DNA of 7,015 bases from Lachnospiraceae bacterium. Its GTDB lineage: Bacteria; Bacillota; Clostridia; Lachnospirales; Lachnospiraceae. Under the pieces are notes generated by a model that did not search any database, was not told the DNA's origin, and saw only the letters and a program-made list of their open reading frames with translations. Numbering within the stretch: position 1 is the stretch's first letter; each line of letters begins with the position of its first letter. This document shows, in pieces, positions 1 through 6,551 of this stretch. The position numbers and the translations under genes were made by a program. Where the stretch lies: assembly GCA_900770345.1 (NCBI GenBank), contig CAAGKF010000109.1, positions 1 to 7,015 on the forward strand, written 5' to 3'.

Positions 1-48
1 AAGCAACATTGTTGAAGGTTTACCACAATACATGGGGAGGTCACTACT

Positions 49-1152
49 ATGAGTATAGTGTATGTTGGTATGGATGTCCATAAGAATTCTTTCACGCTGT
101 GTGGATTGTATCGCAATGGTGAAACTACGCGCTTCCTGAAAAACAAGCAAACCAATCCCAGCGTCGATGCTGTCGTACGGTATGTCAATGAAGCACGTAA
201 AGAATTCGGTGAGGACGTCAAGGTCCTCTGCTGCTATGAGGCAGGCTGCCTGGGATATTATCTGGAACGCCAGCTGCAGGTTCGAAATATCCCCTGCGTC
301 ATTGTTGCAACCGATACATCCATGAACAAGGGCAAGAAGAACGACCGCCGGGATGCCCATTCCCTGGCACATAATCTGGATAGTGCAGAGTATAAATCTG
401 TCCACATCCCTACCCCGGAAGATGAGGCTGTAAGAGAATACATCCGGATGAGATATTCTTACAAGCAGGAACTCAAGCGGACGAAAAATGAAATCCTGGC
501 TCTCTGCCTGCGTCATGGCTTTAAATATGATGGAAAAACCAATTGGACCACTCACCATATCGCCTGGATGAAGAAAATCGATTGGAAACTGCCCATTCTA
601 GCAGAGACCTTCAAGGAATATCTGGCCCGCTACGACTGGCTGAAGATGAGAATCAATGATCAGGATGCCATGATTGAATCTTTGGCACAGAAAACTGAAT
701 ACCGTGAAGCTGTGAAAAAGCTCTGCTGCTTCATGGGGATCAAGGTTCATACGGCGCTATCGCTTCTGGTGGAAATCGGTGACTTTAGGCGGTTCAACAC
801 TGCCTATGCTTTTTGCATGTATCTTGGACTGACGCCCAGTGAGGATTCCAGTGGCAGCAAAGGCCATTATGGAGCAATCACGAAAAAAGGGAACAGTTAC
901 ATACGACGTCTTCTGGTGGAAGCAGCACAATGCTTCAGCAGAACCCGGAAAGGTTTCAAGTCTGCTGCCTTAAAGCAGAGACAGGCTGGGATGCCGGCTG
1001 ACATTATCCGTTATGCGGACAAAGCCAATGAACGGTTCAAAGCGAAATATCTCAGAGTGAATATGCGTTCTCACAGAAATGTTGCTGTTGTGGCGGTTGC
1101 CAGAGAAATGGCGTGTTTTATTTGGGGGATGATGACGGACAGGATTGCATAA
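49..1152 (+). CDS. IS110-family transposase (DEDD recombinase)
   Basis: This 367-aa protein catalyses cut-out and insertion of the element. Family knowledge says IS110 transposases are DEDD/RuvC-fold enzymes guided by an RNA made by the element. The N-terminal catalytic domain (about 1-150) shows GMDVHKN with D9, YEAG with E64, and KNDRRDA with D99 and D102. The two aspartates are three residues apart, as in IS621. A helical middle (about 130-225) leads to the C-terminal Transposase_20 domain (about 225-345), with GDFRRF, YLGLTPSEDSSGS and KKGNSYIRRLLVEAA. S268, the serine just before G269, fits the conserved catalytic serine of this domain. The length is normal and the frame unbroken, so the enzyme is probably active. 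GGGGAGG at 34-40 sits 8 nt before the ATG and fixes the start. A long non-coding stretch follows rather than another gene. Confidence 0.93.
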   Translation: MSIVYVGMDVHKNSFTLCGLYRNGETTRFLKNKQTNPSVDAVVRYVNEARKEFGEDVKVLCCYEAGCLGYYLERQLQVRNIPCVIVATDTSMNKGKKNDRRDAHSLAHNLDSAEYKSVHIPTPEDEAVREYIRMRYSYKQELKRTKNEILALCLRHGFKYDGKTNWTTHHIAWMKKIDWKLPILAETFKEYLARYDWLKMRINDQDAMIESLAQKTEYREAVKKLCCFMGIKVHTALSLLVEIGDFRRFNTAYAFCMYLGLTPSEDSSGSKGHYGAITKKGNSYIRRLLVEAAQCFSRTRKGFKSAALKQRQAGMPADIIRYADKANERFKAKYLRVNMRSHRNVAVVAVAREMACFIWGMMTDRIA

Positions 1153-1238
1153 AGAGTTTCACGTAAAAGCAATTGCTATGACAGACGAGTAAAACCTGAA
1201 ATCTGTAATTGAAATCTGTCCTGGAGGTAGAAGGAAAG

Positions 1239-1431
1239 AGCTGCCGGTACCGTAAGGTTCAGCTATCTAAGAAAGCCTCTTTTGTTGGGTGACAGCTGGT
1301 TTTGACTCATACGTCATCCGGCTGATTCACGACCGTAGATTTTAGAGCCCACGGCAAGAACCATTTATCCTTTTGGTAACCAATCCAAGTATAGCAGGAT
1401 GGGGATAAGGCCGTCATTTGTATCGGGCTCT
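1239..1431 (+). ncRNA. Candidate IS110 bridge/seek RNA (structured 3' non-coding region)
   Basis: Three successive stem-loops lie in the non-coding tail of the transposase. (A) AGCTG 1239-1243 pairs with CAGCT 1260-1264, enclosing ACC-GTAA-GGT with a GNRA-type loop. (B) CAGCTGG 1293-1299 pairs with CCGGCTG 1318-1324 (one G-U), and inside it TGAC 1303-1306 pairs with GTCA 1313-1316. (C) AGAGCCC 1344-1350 pairs with GGGCTCT 1425-1431, then ACGGC 1351-1355 with GCCGT 1410-1414, leaving a one-sided 10-nt bulge. Further in, TTATCC 1365-1370 pairs with GGATAA 1403-1408. Stem-loops with internal loops are what known IS110/IS1111 guide RNAs look like, and in IS1111 members the RNA is encoded downstream of the transposase. 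Assignment as a guide RNA is inference: the ends, promoter and guide loops were not identified. GACAGA 1180-1185 / TCTGTC 1215-1220 may be a further 5' stem. Confidence 0.45.
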
Positions 1432-1511
1432 TTCCTTGTGCCCCCAGGGCAGATATGGATCATTGAAAATTGTATGAAAGTTGCTACTTGACAAGGGTCA
1501 CATCATAGCAG

Positions 1512-1533
1512 GGGCTTACTCATTGGTAAGCCC
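1512..1533. other. GC-rich hairpin near the presumed right end of the insertion sequence
   Basis: GGGCTTAC (1512-1519) pairs perfectly with GTAAGCCC (1526-1533) around a 6-nt loop. An alternative pairing, CCGCCC (1532-1537) with GGGCGG (1554-1559), overlaps it, so the two folds exclude each other. No T-run follows, so this is not a typical intrinsic terminator on the + strand. It could belong to the 3' part of the element's RNA or to the element's end structure. Its role is unknown. Confidence 0.35.
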
Positions 1534-1750
1534 GCCCCGAAGGCCGAGGGTGCGGGCGGAATGGTAAATAGGGTGGATCGGTGAACTGATTATTATGCTA
1601 TTTGTTCGCTTCATTACATTTTAAATAAACAAATAATCTAAAATACAAACAATAATTTGTCCGTTTTTCTCTACACTGTTTGTTGTACAATAGAAATGTG
1701 AATGAAATTAAGCATAGGAATTCAATAGATTATGAAACTATCATGAAGTA

Positions 1751-1759
1751 TGATACAAT
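1751..1759 (+). promoter_or_regulatory. Possible extended -10 promoter upstream of the tracrRNA
   Basis: TGATACAAT fits the extended -10 pattern TGnTAnAAT. No good -35 lies at normal spacing (TTATGA at 1730-1735 is a weak candidate with an 18-bp spacer). If active, it would give a longer transcript through the tracrRNA towards cas9. Single-motif evidence in AT-rich DNA, so low confidence. Confidence 0.25.
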
Positions 1760-1774
1760 ATTCTTAATTATCCC

Positions 1775-1803
1775 TTTACTTTTAATGGCAAGCAGGTTAT
1801 AAT
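1775..1803 (+). promoter_or_regulatory. tracrRNA promoter
   Basis: TTTACT (1775-1780, four of six matches to the -35 consensus) and a perfect TATAAT (1798-1803) are separated by exactly 17 bp. The predicted start, about 7 nt after the -10, falls at 1810-1811, the first base of the anti-repeat. Position and quality together make this the likely main promoter for the tracrRNA, and possibly by read-through for cas9. Confidence 0.8.
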
Positions 1804-1810
1804 AATCATG

Positions 1811-1846
1811 GTTGTACCAAACCAATGATCAACGGGTTACTATGAT
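1811..1846 (+). other. Anti-repeat of the tracrRNA
   Basis: Positions 1812-1833 are identical over 22 nt to positions 2-23 of the CRISPR repeat as written on the + strand, giving a perfect upper duplex with the minus-strand crRNA. After a bulged base, GGG (1834-1836) pairs with CCC of the crRNA. TTA (1837-1839) opposes UU as an internal bulge, and CTATGAT (1840-1846) pairs with crRNA GUCGUAG through five Watson-Crick and two wobble pairs. Lower stem, bulge and upper stem are the normal Cas9 guide architecture. Base 1811 is G where the repeat has A. Confidence 0.9.
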
Positions 1847-1868
1847 AAGGTAGTACACCGTGGAGCTC

Positions 1869-1909
1869 TAACGCCTTGCCATTTATTTGGCAAGGCGTTA
1901 TCTCTTTCT
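1869..1909 (+). terminator. Intrinsic terminator of the tracrRNA
   Basis: TAACGCCTTGCC (1869-1880) pairs perfectly over 12 bp with GGCAAGGCGTTA (1889-1900) around an ATTTATTT loop, and TCTCTTTCT follows. In type II tracrRNAs the terminator hairpin stays as the 3' structural element. It ends only about 30 nt before the cas9 start, so any cas9 transcript begun upstream must read through it. Confidence 0.88.
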
Positions 1910-1940
1910 ATGGGGAAAATAGGAAAGGCGGGTTTGGAAT

Positions 1941-4900
1941 ATGGCATACGGAATTGGATTGGATATCGGGATTGGGTCCGTCGGTTGGGCTATTTTGGCT
2001 TTGGACCACGAAGAAAATCCCTGGGGAATCATTGATTTGGGAAGCCGGATCTTTGATGTGGCGGAACAGCCCAAGACGGGGGCCTCTCTGGCCTTGCCCC
2101 GGCGGCAGGCACGGAGCATGCGGCGCCGTCTGCGTCGGCATCGTCATCGTCTGGAACGAATCAAGAATCTAATGATTTCATTCAAATTGGTGACACAGGA
2201 ACAATTGGATTCATTGTATGAAGGACAATTGGAAGATGTTTATGAGCTGCGGGTCCGTGCCCTGGATGAAAAGTTGTCTAATGAAGAATTGGCTCGTGTC
2301 CTGCTGCATCTGGCCAAAAGAAGAGGCTTCAAGAGCAATCGGAAAGCGGATGCTGCCAGTGAAGAAGCAGGGGCATTAAAGAAAGCTATCAGCTTGAATC
2401 AGGCTGCTATGGATGAAAACCATTATCGTACGGTTGGGGAAATGTTCTATAAGGATCCCCGGTATGCAGATTATAAAAGAAATCGGGGTGGTAATTACCT
2501 GAATACCGTCGACCGGAGTATGGTCGAAGATGAAGCCCGTAAAATCATCGAATCCCAGCGGCAATTGGGGAATCCCGTTATGAGCCCGGAATTTGAAGAA
2601 GGCTATCTTTCCATTCTGCTGAGTCAACGGCAGTTTGATGAAGGTCCTGGGGGAAAGAGCCACTATGGTGGAAACCAGATCTTCAATATGGTGGGGTCCT
2701 GCACGTTCGAAAAAGGGGAAAAGCGGGCACCGAAGGCCTGCTATTCGTTCGAATATTTCAATTTGCTGCAGAAAGTCAATCATTTCCGGCTGACTTCTTC
2801 CAAAGACAATCGGCCACTGAAAGATACCGAGAGAAAGCAGCTGATTGAACTGGCGAAAACTACGGCCGATTTACGGTACAGCAAAATCCGTAAAGAACTG
2901 AATATAGATGAATCATATCGCTTCGCAGATATTTTCTATAAAGCTGATCCTGATGTAGAAGAGAAAAAAGCAAAGTTCAATTATCTGCCTTTCTATCATC
3001 AAATCAAGGCGAAGCTGAAAAGCGCAGGGGAAAATGTTGCGGAATACTCTGTCCCTAAGCTGGATAAAATCGGTGAAATCTTAACTTTTTATAAAGGTGA
3101 TGATGCCAGAAGGAAAAACTTGAAGGAGGCTGGGATTCCCGATACAGCGATTGAAGCGCTGCTGCTCCTGACCGGGGCCCGGAAATTTGGTCATCTATCG
3201 TTGAAAGCATTGCGGAAAATCACACCTTTCCTGGAGCAGGGGATGGTGTATAACGAGGCCTGCGATGCGGCCGGATATGATTTTCGTGCCCATGAAGCGG
3301 AGAAATCCATGTATCTGCCTGCGAATTCCGATAAAGCACCTGAACTGGATGATATTACCAATCCAGTGGTACGCCGGGCTATCGGGCAGACCATCAAAGT
3401 AGTCAATGCCATCATTCGGAAGCAGGGAGCCAGCCCGCTGTATGTGAATGTAGAATTGGCACGGGAGATGGCTAAAGACTTCCAGGAACGGAAGCAGATT
3501 GAAAAAACGTATAAAGAGAATCGAGATAATAACGATGCTATTATGGCAAAAATCAAGGAGGAGGACCATCAGCTCAATCCTTCCGGACTGGATCTATTGA
3601 AACTGAAATTATGGGAAGAACAGGACGGTAAGAGCCCTTATTCCCAAAAGAGCATCGATAGAGCCAGATTATTTGAAACAGGTTATGTAGATATCGACCA
3701 TATTGTTCCTTACAGCATCAGTTTTGATGACAGCTATAAAAATAAAGTTCTCGTCTTTTCTTCTGAAAACCGGGATAAAGGGAATCAGTTACCTTATCCT
3801 TACATACTGAAAAAATATGGCCAGGAGGCAGCAGATGCCTTTAAGGTCTGGGTGAATAACTCTGTCCGTGATTTTCGTAAAAAGCAGCGGCTGCTCAAGG
3901 AATATCTGACAGAGGATGAGATGAAAGGTTTTAAGGAGAGAAACTTGCAGGATACCAAGTATCTTTCCCGATTCCTGTATAATTTTATCCGGGATCATTT
4001 GGAATTTGCGCCTTCGGAAACGGGGAAGAAGAAACGGGTACTGGCCGTGAATGGCTTGATTACTTCTTATTTGCGGAAACGGTGGGGAATTCGAAAAATC
4101 AGAGCCAATGGGGATAAGCACCATGCTATGGATGCTGTGGTTATTGGCTGCACCACTGATAAAATGATTCGAGATCTGACCCTGTATTCTGAAGAACGGG
4201 AAAATGAATATGATGCAGGATATCGGGAAAGTCTCCTGGTTGATGGGAAAACTGGAGAGGTGTTGAAAAAATTCCCTATGCCCTGGGAAGGATTCCGGCA
4301 GGAACTGGAAGCCCGCTGTTCTGAAAATCCAGCAGGAAGATTAGCTGGCTTGCCGTTCTACATGAACAAAGACTGGAATTCCATCAAGCCGATATTTGTT
4401 TCCCGGATGCCAAGAAGAAAGGTGACCGGGGCCGCCCACAAAGATACGGTCCGCAGTGCCCGGCATATCCAGGAGGGGATTACCGTGTCCAAAGTTCCCT
4501 TGGAAACCCTGAAATTGGATAAAAATGGGGAAATCGATGGGTATTATAATCCGGACAGCGACAGACTGCTGTATGAAGCATTGAAGGCCCGGCTAGAGAA
4601 GTTCGATGGTAAGGGAAAAGAAGCTTTTTCGAAACCGTTCTATAAACCAAAAGCGGATGGCAGTCAGGGGCCTTTAGTGAAGAAAGTTAAGATTCAGACA
4701 AAGGCTACGCTTGCTGTGCCGGTAAATCAGAAAACTGGTGTAGCGGATAATGACAGCATGGTGCGTGTGGATGTATTTTATGTTGAAGGGGAAGGGTATT
4801 ACCTGGTACCGATTTATGTCGCGGATACGTTGAAAAAGGAGTTGCCAAATCGGGCTATTGTTCAAGCTAAACCATACGAAAATTGGAAAATAATGTTAGA

Positions 4901-5231
4901 CAAAGACTTTCAATTTTCTCTTTATCCCAATGATGTAATTTACGTTGAGAGCAAAAGAAAAATCAACTTTAAGGTTACAAAAGACAAATCGGAAGATAGT
5001 ACACTTAAACCTCAATTTGATTGTCTATCGGTGCTGGGATATTACGAAGGGACTGATATAGCAACAGGGGCAATTAATGTCATTACTCATGATGATTCTT
5101 ATTTGAAACATGGCCAAGGTGTAAAAACGTTGGTAAGTTTAAAAAAATACCAAGTCGATATACTTGGTAATGTTCATCCTGTTAAAAAGGAAAAACGGCA
5201 GGCATTTTCTATTAAACAGAAAGCAAAATAG
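1941..5231 (+). CDS. cas9: Cas9 endonuclease, subtype II-C
   Basis: RNA-guided double-strand DNA endonuclease of 1096 aa, in the normal range for II-C (about 980-1100). Order of parts: RuvC-I, GIGLDIGIGSVGWAI with catalytic D8; arginine-rich bridge helix about 51-80; recognition lobe about 80-480, opening with RRGFKSNR at 127-134; RuvC-II, YVNVELAREM with E505; HNH with DIDHIVP, catalytic H587, plus N601 and N610 matching the metal-site asparagines; RuvC-III, HHAMDAV with H728 and D731; then WED/PAM-interacting domain to the end, with SLYPND at 993-998 and KYQVDILGN near 1069. All nuclease residues are present, so it should be active. The ATG at 1941 gives the canonical N-terminus, and AGGAAAGG (1921-1928) is a somewhat distant ribosome site. 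No separate promoter is evident between the tracrRNA terminator and the gene. The last ~123 codons differ sharply in base composition from the rest. Confidence 0.98.
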   Translation: MAYGIGLDIGIGSVGWAILALDHEENPWGIIDLGSRIFDVAEQPKTGASLALPRRQARSMRRRLRRHRHRLERIKNLMISFKLVTQEQLDSLYEGQLEDVYELRVRALDEKLSNEELARVLLHLAKRRGFKSNRKADAASEEAGALKKAISLNQAAMDENHYRTVGEMFYKDPRYADYKRNRGGNYLNTVDRSMVEDEARKIIESQRQLGNPVMSPEFEEGYLSILLSQRQFDEGPGGKSHYGGNQIFNMVGSCTFEKGEKRAPKACYSFEYFNLLQKVNHFRLTSSKDNRPLKDTERKQLIELAKTTADLRYSKIRKELNIDESYRFADIFYKADPDVEEKKAKFNYLPFYHQIKAKLKSAGENVAEYSVPKLDKIGEILTFYKGDDARRKNLKEAGIPDTAIEALLLLTGARKFGHLSLKALRKITPFLEQGMVYNEACDAAGYDFRAHEAEKSMYLPANSDKAPELDDITNPVVRRAIGQTIKVVNAIIRKQGASPLYVNVELAREMAKDFQERKQIEKTYKENRDNNDAIMAKIKEEDHQLNPSGLDLLKLKLWEEQDGKSPYSQKSIDRARLFETGYVDIDHIVPYSISFDDSYKNKVLVFSSENRDKGNQLPYPYILKKYGQEAADAFKVWVNNSVRDFRKKQRLLKEYLTEDEMKGFKERNLQDTKYLSRFLYNFIRDHLEFAPSETGKKKRVLAVNGLITSYLRKRWGIRKIRANGDKHHAMDAVVIGCTTDKMIRDLTLYSEERENEYDAGYRESLLVDGKTGEVLKKFPMPWEGFRQELEARCSENPAGRLAGLPFYMNKDWNSIKPIFVSRMPRRKVTGAAHKDTVRSARHIQEGITVSKVPLETLKLDKNGEIDGYYNPDSDRLLYEALKARLEKFDGKGKEAFSKPFYKPKADGSQGPLVKKVKIQTKATLAVPVNQKTGVADNDSMVRVDVFYVEGEGYYLVPIYVADTLKKELPNRAIVQAKPYENWKIMLDKDFQFSLYPNDVIYVESKRKINFKVTKDKSEDSTLKPQFDCLSVLGYYEGTDIATGAINVITHDDSYLKHGQGVKTLVSLKKYQVDILGNVHPVKKEKRQAFSIKQKAK
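4861..5228 (+). other. Low-GC segment encoding the C-terminal part of the Cas9 PAM-interacting domain
   Basis: Hand counts give about 33% GC for 4861-5220, against about 47% for 4321-4860 and about 46% for 5281-5520 in cas1. The codons change too: A/T-ending forms such as TTA, ATA and AAA become common. The frame is intact, and family motifs (SLYPND, KYQVDILGN) run through the segment, so this is functional protein, not a frameshift. The segment covers residues about 974-1096 and stops at the cas9 end. Transfer by recombination is an inference from composition. Confidence 0.7.
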
Positions 5232-5248
5232 TAGAAAGCGTGAACGGT

Positions 5249-6148
5249 ATGGGGTATCGCAATATTGTCATTGCATCGGATGCCAGCTTATCTGTGAAAA
5301 ATGATCAACTGGTGGTATTGAATATGGAGCGGAACCAGATTCCGCTGGAAGATATCAATGCCATTGTCCTGGAAAATCAGCAGAGCCGAGTTAGTCTTGC
5401 TGCTTTACAACAGCTGGTGGCCAACAATGTGACAGTATATCTGTGTGATGCTCAGCACCTGCCCAGTGCGGTCATTCTGCCGTTCTATCAGAATTCGGTC
5501 AATGCTGTTATCATCCAATTACAGGAACAATTATCTGTACCCCGGGAAAAACAGATCTGGAAACAGATTGTGGTAGAAAAAATCCTGAACCAGGGGCGCT
5601 GTTTAAAAGAAAGAGGGGATGCAGAGGGGTATCAGTATCTTGTGGAACTGTCTAAGACAGTAACCAGCGGGGATATCCATAATGTGGAGGCCACGGCAGC
5701 CCGGTATTATTTTAAACGGGCCTTCGGGGAAAAGTTCTCCCGTTCCGGTGAAGACGGGCGGAATAGCGGCCTAAATTATGGTTACGCCATCATGAGGGGA
5801 CTTATAGCCCGTTTATTGACGGGCTATGGCTTTCTGGTCATCAAAGGCATCCACCATGGGAATAAGTACAACAACTTTAACCTGGCGGATGACTTTATGG
5901 AGCCTCTGCGGCCTGTCGTTGATTTATTTGTCCTGGAGAACATGAAGGGGGATGATACATTGACACCGGCTCTGAAACATTCTCTTGTGAATTTGCTGGG
6001 GGCAGATGTCATCTCGGGTGGGCAGATACATAGTGTAAGTTATGGCGCGGAACGGATGATCCAGAGCTTCATGCGGATCTGTCAGCAGGAAGATAAGAAT
6101 CTGATGATTCCTGAACTGACTCAGCTGAGACAGCATCAATATGAGTAA
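5249..6148 (+). CDS. cas1: Cas1 integrase, type II
   Basis: Metal-dependent integrase that, with Cas2, inserts new spacers into the array. From the ATG at 5249 it is 299 aa. The start MGYRNIVIASDASLSVKNDQL fits type II Cas1 proteins, and AGAAAG (5233-5238) lies 10 nt upstream. A GTG at 5240 would add three residues but leaves only 1 nt to that site. The N-terminal beta-rich domain (about 1-75) is followed by the helical catalytic domain, with NVEATAARYYF (E147), GIHHGNKYN (H203) and LADDFMEPLRP (E218), the expected E-H-E metal site. It starts 17 nt after cas9 and overlaps cas2 by 8 nt, so the three genes form one transcript with coupled translation. GC returns here to about 46% after the AT-rich end of cas9. 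Confidence 0.96.
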   Translation: MGYRNIVIASDASLSVKNDQLVVLNMERNQIPLEDINAIVLENQQSRVSLAALQQLVANNVTVYLCDAQHLPSAVILPFYQNSVNAVIIQLQEQLSVPREKQIWKQIVVEKILNQGRCLKERGDAEGYQYLVELSKTVTSGDIHNVEATAARYYFKRAFGEKFSRSGEDGRNSGLNYGYAIMRGLIARLLTGYGFLVIKGIHHGNKYNNFNLADDFMEPLRPVVDLFVLENMKGDDTLTPALKHSLVNLLGADVISGGQIHSVSYGAERMIQSFMRICQQEDKNLMIPELTQLRQHQYE

Positions 6149-6461
6149 ATTTATGCGTATCTTAGTACTTTTTGATATTCCGGTGAAAACAAAAGTCCAG
6201 CGGCACATTGCAACGAAATTCCGCCATTTTCTCTTGAAAGACGGGTACTATATGGTACAATACTCCGTGTATGCACGGATCTGCAATGGTCCGGATGCCG
6301 TGGAAAAACATCGGCAGCGCCTGAAAGGGGCACTGCCGGAAAATGGGTCTGTCAGAATGGTGGTTATGACGGAAAAACAGTACGAAGCCATCGATGTTCT
6401 CGTGGGGCGCTATTGCCCGGAGGAAAAGAAATATGACCCTGATCAGGTCTCCGTTTTTTGA
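6141..6461 (+). CDS. cas2: Cas2, spacer-acquisition partner of Cas1
   Basis: This 106-aa ferredoxin-fold protein forms the dimer that bridges two Cas1 dimers during spacer integration. The N-terminal strand FMRILVLFDIP carries the conserved D12, and the C-terminal strand ends DQVSVF, as usual for type II Cas2. The length is normal. The ATG at 6141 overlaps the end of cas1 (stop 6146-6148) by 8 nt, so translation is probably coupled. An ATG at 6153 is an alternative giving 102 aa. It is the last cas gene: what follows is a terminator and the array, with no csn2 or cas4, which defines the locus as II-C. Confidence 0.95.
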   Translation: MSKFMRILVLFDIPVKTKVQRHIATKFRHFLLKDGYYMVQYSVYARICNGPDAVEKHRQRLKGALPENGSVRMVVMTEKQYEAIDVLVGRYCPEEKKYDPDQVSVF

Positions 6462-6478
6462 AAACAATCAAATCATGG

Positions 6479-6510
6479 TCTCAAAAGCAGTTTTTGAATT
6501 GGTTTTGAGA
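6479..6510. other. AT-rich stem-loop after cas2
   Basis: TCTCAAAA (6479-6486) pairs perfectly with TTTTGAGA (6503-6510), with a 16-nt loop. It is followed by A-rich sequence on the + strand, so it is not a terminator for cas2. On the minus strand it lies just past the array-side terminator. It may protect transcript ends or be chance in AT-rich DNA. Confidence 0.3.
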
Positions 6511-6517
6511 AAAAGAG

Positions 6518-6551
6518 AAAAGCCCTTGTGCCAGACAGCACAAGGGCTTTT
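6518..6551. terminator. Bidirectional terminator between cas2 and the CRISPR array
   Basis: AAAAGCCCTTGTG (6518-6530) pairs perfectly over 13 bp with CACAAGGGCTTTT (6539-6551), loop CCAGACAG. On the + strand the stem ends in TTTT, ending the cas operon. On the minus strand the hairpin is followed by TTTTCTCTTTTTCTC, an even better U-rich tail, which would end leftward transcripts from the array. A shared terminator fits convergent cas and crRNA transcription. Confidence 0.85.

Larger units (their letters stand above)
1..1600 (+). mobile_element. IS110-family insertion sequence (probably IS1111-like), borders approximate
   Basis: The element consists of an intact DEDD transposase gene followed by a long non-coding tail. 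IS110-family elements usually lack clear terminal inverted repeats and make no obvious target duplication, so the borders cannot be set by eye. The left end may lie before position 1. The right end is placed near 1560-1600 because base composition falls there from mixed to AT-rich (about 25% GC at 1621-1800), and because TGGTAAA at 1562-1568 is an inverted match to TTTACCA at 19-25. That 7-bp match could be chance or a subterminal inverted repeat of the kind seen in IS1111 members. The short 5' and long 3' non-coding arrangement also fits the IS1111 group. No CRISPR gene is interrupted by the element. Confidence 0.65.
1153..1810. other. 658-bp non-coding region between transposase and tracrRNA
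   Basis: No credible gene is visible on either strand. The first part (to about 1560) has mixed composition and carries the stem-loops described as the candidate IS110 RNA plus a GC-rich hairpin at 1512-1533. The second part (about 1600-1810) is strongly AT-rich and holds promoter-like elements, including the tracrRNA promoter. The eight-codon reading frame starting near 1703 has no ribosome binding site and was not called. The change of composition near 1600 is the best visible hint of the border between the insertion sequence and CRISPR-locus DNA. Confidence 0.7.
1810..1909 (+). ncRNA. tracrRNA: tracrRNA of the type II-C system
   Basis: This RNA of about 100 nt pairs with the crRNA repeat and loads Cas9. 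From the 5' end: the anti-repeat (1811-1846); a 22-nt linker (1847-1868) starting AAGG, which can form only a tiny nexus hairpin (GGT 1849-1851 with ACC 1857-1859, loop AGTAC); and a 12-bp terminator hairpin with a T-rich tail. The stretch GGGTTACTATGATAAGG across the lower stem and nexus entry looks, from memory, the same as in the Geobacillus-type II-C tracrRNA, which agrees with the Cas9 resemblance. The rest of the tail is much shorter than I recall for that group. Pairing requires crRNAs from the minus strand of the array. The ends are inferred from the promoter and terminator. Confidence 0.88.

Noticed and set aside
39..53. Direct similarity between GGTCACTACTATGAG and GGTCACATCATAGCAG at 1496-1511, considered as element ends
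   Set aside because: Only the first six bases match without gaps, and the left copy overlaps the transposase start codon; too weak to define ends.
1680..1691. Segment resembling the end of the crRNA repeat (TTTGTTGTACAAT), considered as a degenerate repeat or self-guide
   Set aside because: The match is short and gapped and centres on a TTGTACAA palindrome; there is no lower-stem part of a repeat next to it. It could be a weak -10 but has no fitting -35.
1876..2172. 98-codon frame overlapping the start of cas9
   Set aside because: It lies out of frame over the tracrRNA terminator and the well-supported RuvC-I and bridge-helix coding region; no known protein features.
2376..2783. Long minus-strand open frames inside cas9 (also 3191-3569 and 3789-4124)
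   Set aside because: They are shadows of the cas9 coding frame, with no domain motifs or ribosome sites.
5390..5400. 11-base match between spacer 2 (6679-6689) and cas1, considered as self-targeting
   Set aside because: An 11-base match is expected about by chance for this much sequence, and the match does not extend.
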